Part shown: positions 13,388 through 14,403 of the stretch, piece after piece
Position numbering within the stretch: the stretch's first letter is position 1
Layout of the letters: each line of letters opens with the position of its first letter
Assembly: GCA_934663885.1 (NCBI GenBank)
Contig: CAKUKW010000030.1
Span: 1-14,403 of the forward strand
DNA length: 14,403 nt
From: an uncultured Tidjanibacter sp.
Lineage (GTDB): Bacteria > Bacteroidota > Bacteroidia > Bacteroidales > Rikenellaceae
Direction: 5' to 3'
Notes under the pieces: generated by a model
The model's database searches: none
Told to the model about the DNA's origin: nothing
Seen by the model: the letters and a program-made list of their open reading frames with translations, nothing else
Position numbers and translations under genes: made by a program

Positions 13388-14403
13388 TTGGAAGTTTCGG
13401 CATTCATAGTAGTTTCGGTAGTCTGGTTGGCAATAATCAGTTCCCTTTGCTGCGCCGCCTATATGGCGATGCTGCTCCGGGAGAATTACGGCAGGCGGGA
13501 AAGGGCCGTGCAGAAAGGGGCGCTCGTCTGGTTCCTCTGTTTCACGGGCATGTACTTCGGGCGGCTGTTCTACAAATGGTATCCCGAGCTCTATACGGCG
13601 CTGGAGCCGCTGATATACGCCTGCCATACCTGTTCGGGCGTGGCGTTCTACTATATCGTCTTCAAAATGACCTCCGGAACAAAGGAGGTGCGCTTTCCGC
13701 GCGTACATATCATACTTCCCCTGATCATCCCCGCCGTGCTTGCCGTCTGGATGCCGTTCGTGCCGTTCGAGGTGCCGCTGGGTATCGTAAAGGGCTTCCG
13801 GGCGCTTAACCCGGAGTGGCCCCTGTTCTCCCGCGTCTTCGCCAGCGTAATGTCCGCCGAGGTGCTGTTTGTGGGCAGCTACCTGATATTGTCGCTTCTC
13901 CGGCTGCGCCGCTACCGGCGTTCGCTGCCGGTAAGCAAACGGCGCAATGCCCGCTACCGCCTGCGCTGGGTCTACGTCATGATGACATTGATTTGTATCG
14001 CGTGGGTGCATCCGGCCGCCGCGCTTGCAACGTCATTGGAAGCGACCTACTCGGCCTGGTGGTTCCTCGCCCCTACGGTGATAGCGATAGTCGGCATGGA
14101 GCTTATCCTGCTCAACAACCTCCAGCGGCACAACTATCCGCCGCCGGAAGCGAAGCCGAAGCCGAAACCGAAGAAGAAACCCGTCCTGCCGCCTGTCGTG
14201 GAGATTCCCGTACCCGACGTCGGGGAGGCGGATGCCAACGTGCCCCCGCCCGGACGGACGGCGGTAAAGAGCATGTCAAAAAAGGATTTCGACGCTTATT
14301 TCCGGAAAGAAAAGCCCTATCTGGACACGGAGCTGAAGCTGACCACGCTGGCCGAACAGTTAGGTTTGGGCAGAGAAGAACTTTCCCGCTTTATCAACCG
14401 GAC
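13388..14403 (+). CDS. Membrane-anchored AraC-family transcriptional regulator, 3' end outside window
   Basis: The frame is open to the right edge. The start is uncertain: TTG 13388 (used here) places the first hydrophobic helix at the N-terminus; ATG 13265 would add 41 residues and lies before the best promoter box; ATG 13463 would cut into the first helix. About seven membrane helices are visible: FIVVSVVWLAIISSLCC, GALVWFLCFTGMYFG, LIYACHTCSGVAFYYIVF, IILPLIIPAVLAVWMPFV, VFASVMSAEVLFVGSYLIL, WVYVMMTLICIAWVH and WWFLAPTVIAIVGMELILL. A Pro/Lys-rich linker with KPKPKPKKKP-type repeats follows, then the first helices of an AraC-type DNA-binding domain (YLDTELKLTTLAEQLGLGREELSRFIN). Such regulators sit next to fimbrillin operons in Bacteroidales and probably link an envelope signal to pilus expression. 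The second helix-turn-helix is off the right edge. Confidence 0.8.
   Translation, partial: MEVSAFIVVSVVWLAIISSLCCAAYMAMLLRENYGRRERAVQKGALVWFLCFTGMYFGRLFYKWYPELYTALEPLIYACHTCSGVAFYYIVFKMTSGTKEVRFPRVHIILPLIIPAVLAVWMPFVPFEVPLGIVKGFRALNPEWPLFSRVFASVMSAEVLFVGSYLILSLLRLRRYRRSLPVSKRRNARYRLRWVYVMMTLICIAWVHPAAALATSLEATYSAWWFLAPTVIAIVGMELILLNNLQRHNYPPPEAKPKPKPKKKPVLPPVVEIPVPDVGEADANVPPPGRTAVKSMSKKDFDAYFRKEKPYLDTELKLTTLAEQLGLGREELSRFINR

Noticed and set aside
13361..14011. A 216-codon minus-strand frame opposite the AraC-type gene
   Set aside because: The plus strand encodes consistent membrane helices and a DNA-binding domain; the opposite frame is His/Arg/Pro-rich shadow.

Overview
The window is from a member of the Bacteroidota, most likely a gut Bacteroidales; the genus cannot be fixed from this sequence. 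Three things support this. The protein families are lineage-specific: RteC, fimbrillin and Mfa2-like pilins, DUF3575, HU-HIG and a membrane-bound AraC regulator. Start codons are preceded by A-rich leaders (often TTAAAAACA) instead of Shine-Dalgarno sequences. Promoter-like TAnnTTTG boxes are present. Base composition is moderately GC-rich in most genes and clearly AT-richer between about 6.5 and 7.3 kb.

Left part (1-6.5 kb): an integrative and conjugative element (ICE) module of CTnDOT type. A very large SNF2-type helicase protein, cut by the left edge, runs rightwards to a strong terminator. Facing it on the minus strand are a ParD/ParE-type toxin-antitoxin pair with a palindromic operator, a small Xis2c/Xis2d-like helix-turn-helix protein, and RteC, the activator of excision genes in CTnDOT. 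Nested inverted repeats lie just upstream of rteC.

Middle (6.5-7.3 kb): an AT-rich stretch with hairpins and a small glycine-rich, possibly VapA-like protein whose 5' end looks frameshifted at a run of six A/T.

Right part (7.3-14.4 kb): a type V-like (fimbrillin) pilus locus. A minus-strand gene chain reads DUF3575 outer-membrane protein, FimB/Mfa2-like anchor lipoprotein, a 587-residue fimbrillin fused to a formylglycine-generating-enzyme-like C-type-lectin domain, an HU-HIG DNA-binding protein, and a fimbrillin lipoprotein. Divergent from it is a membrane-anchored AraC-type regulator, cut by the right edge. The space between them holds an 11-unit TG/CA repeat, a hairpin and candidate promoters.

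The likely working model, which is inference, is this: the AraC-type protein senses a signal at the inner membrane and controls the pilus operon; DUF3575 and Mfa2-like proteins assemble and anchor the pilus; and the lectin-fold fusion is the tip adhesin. Its C-terminus resembles the variable region of diversity-generating retroelement targets, and repeats with a near-perfect palindrome follow its stop codon. No reverse transcriptase or template repeat was seen inside the window, so that link is a hypothesis. The pilus locus may be ICE cargo, but no element end was found between the two halves.
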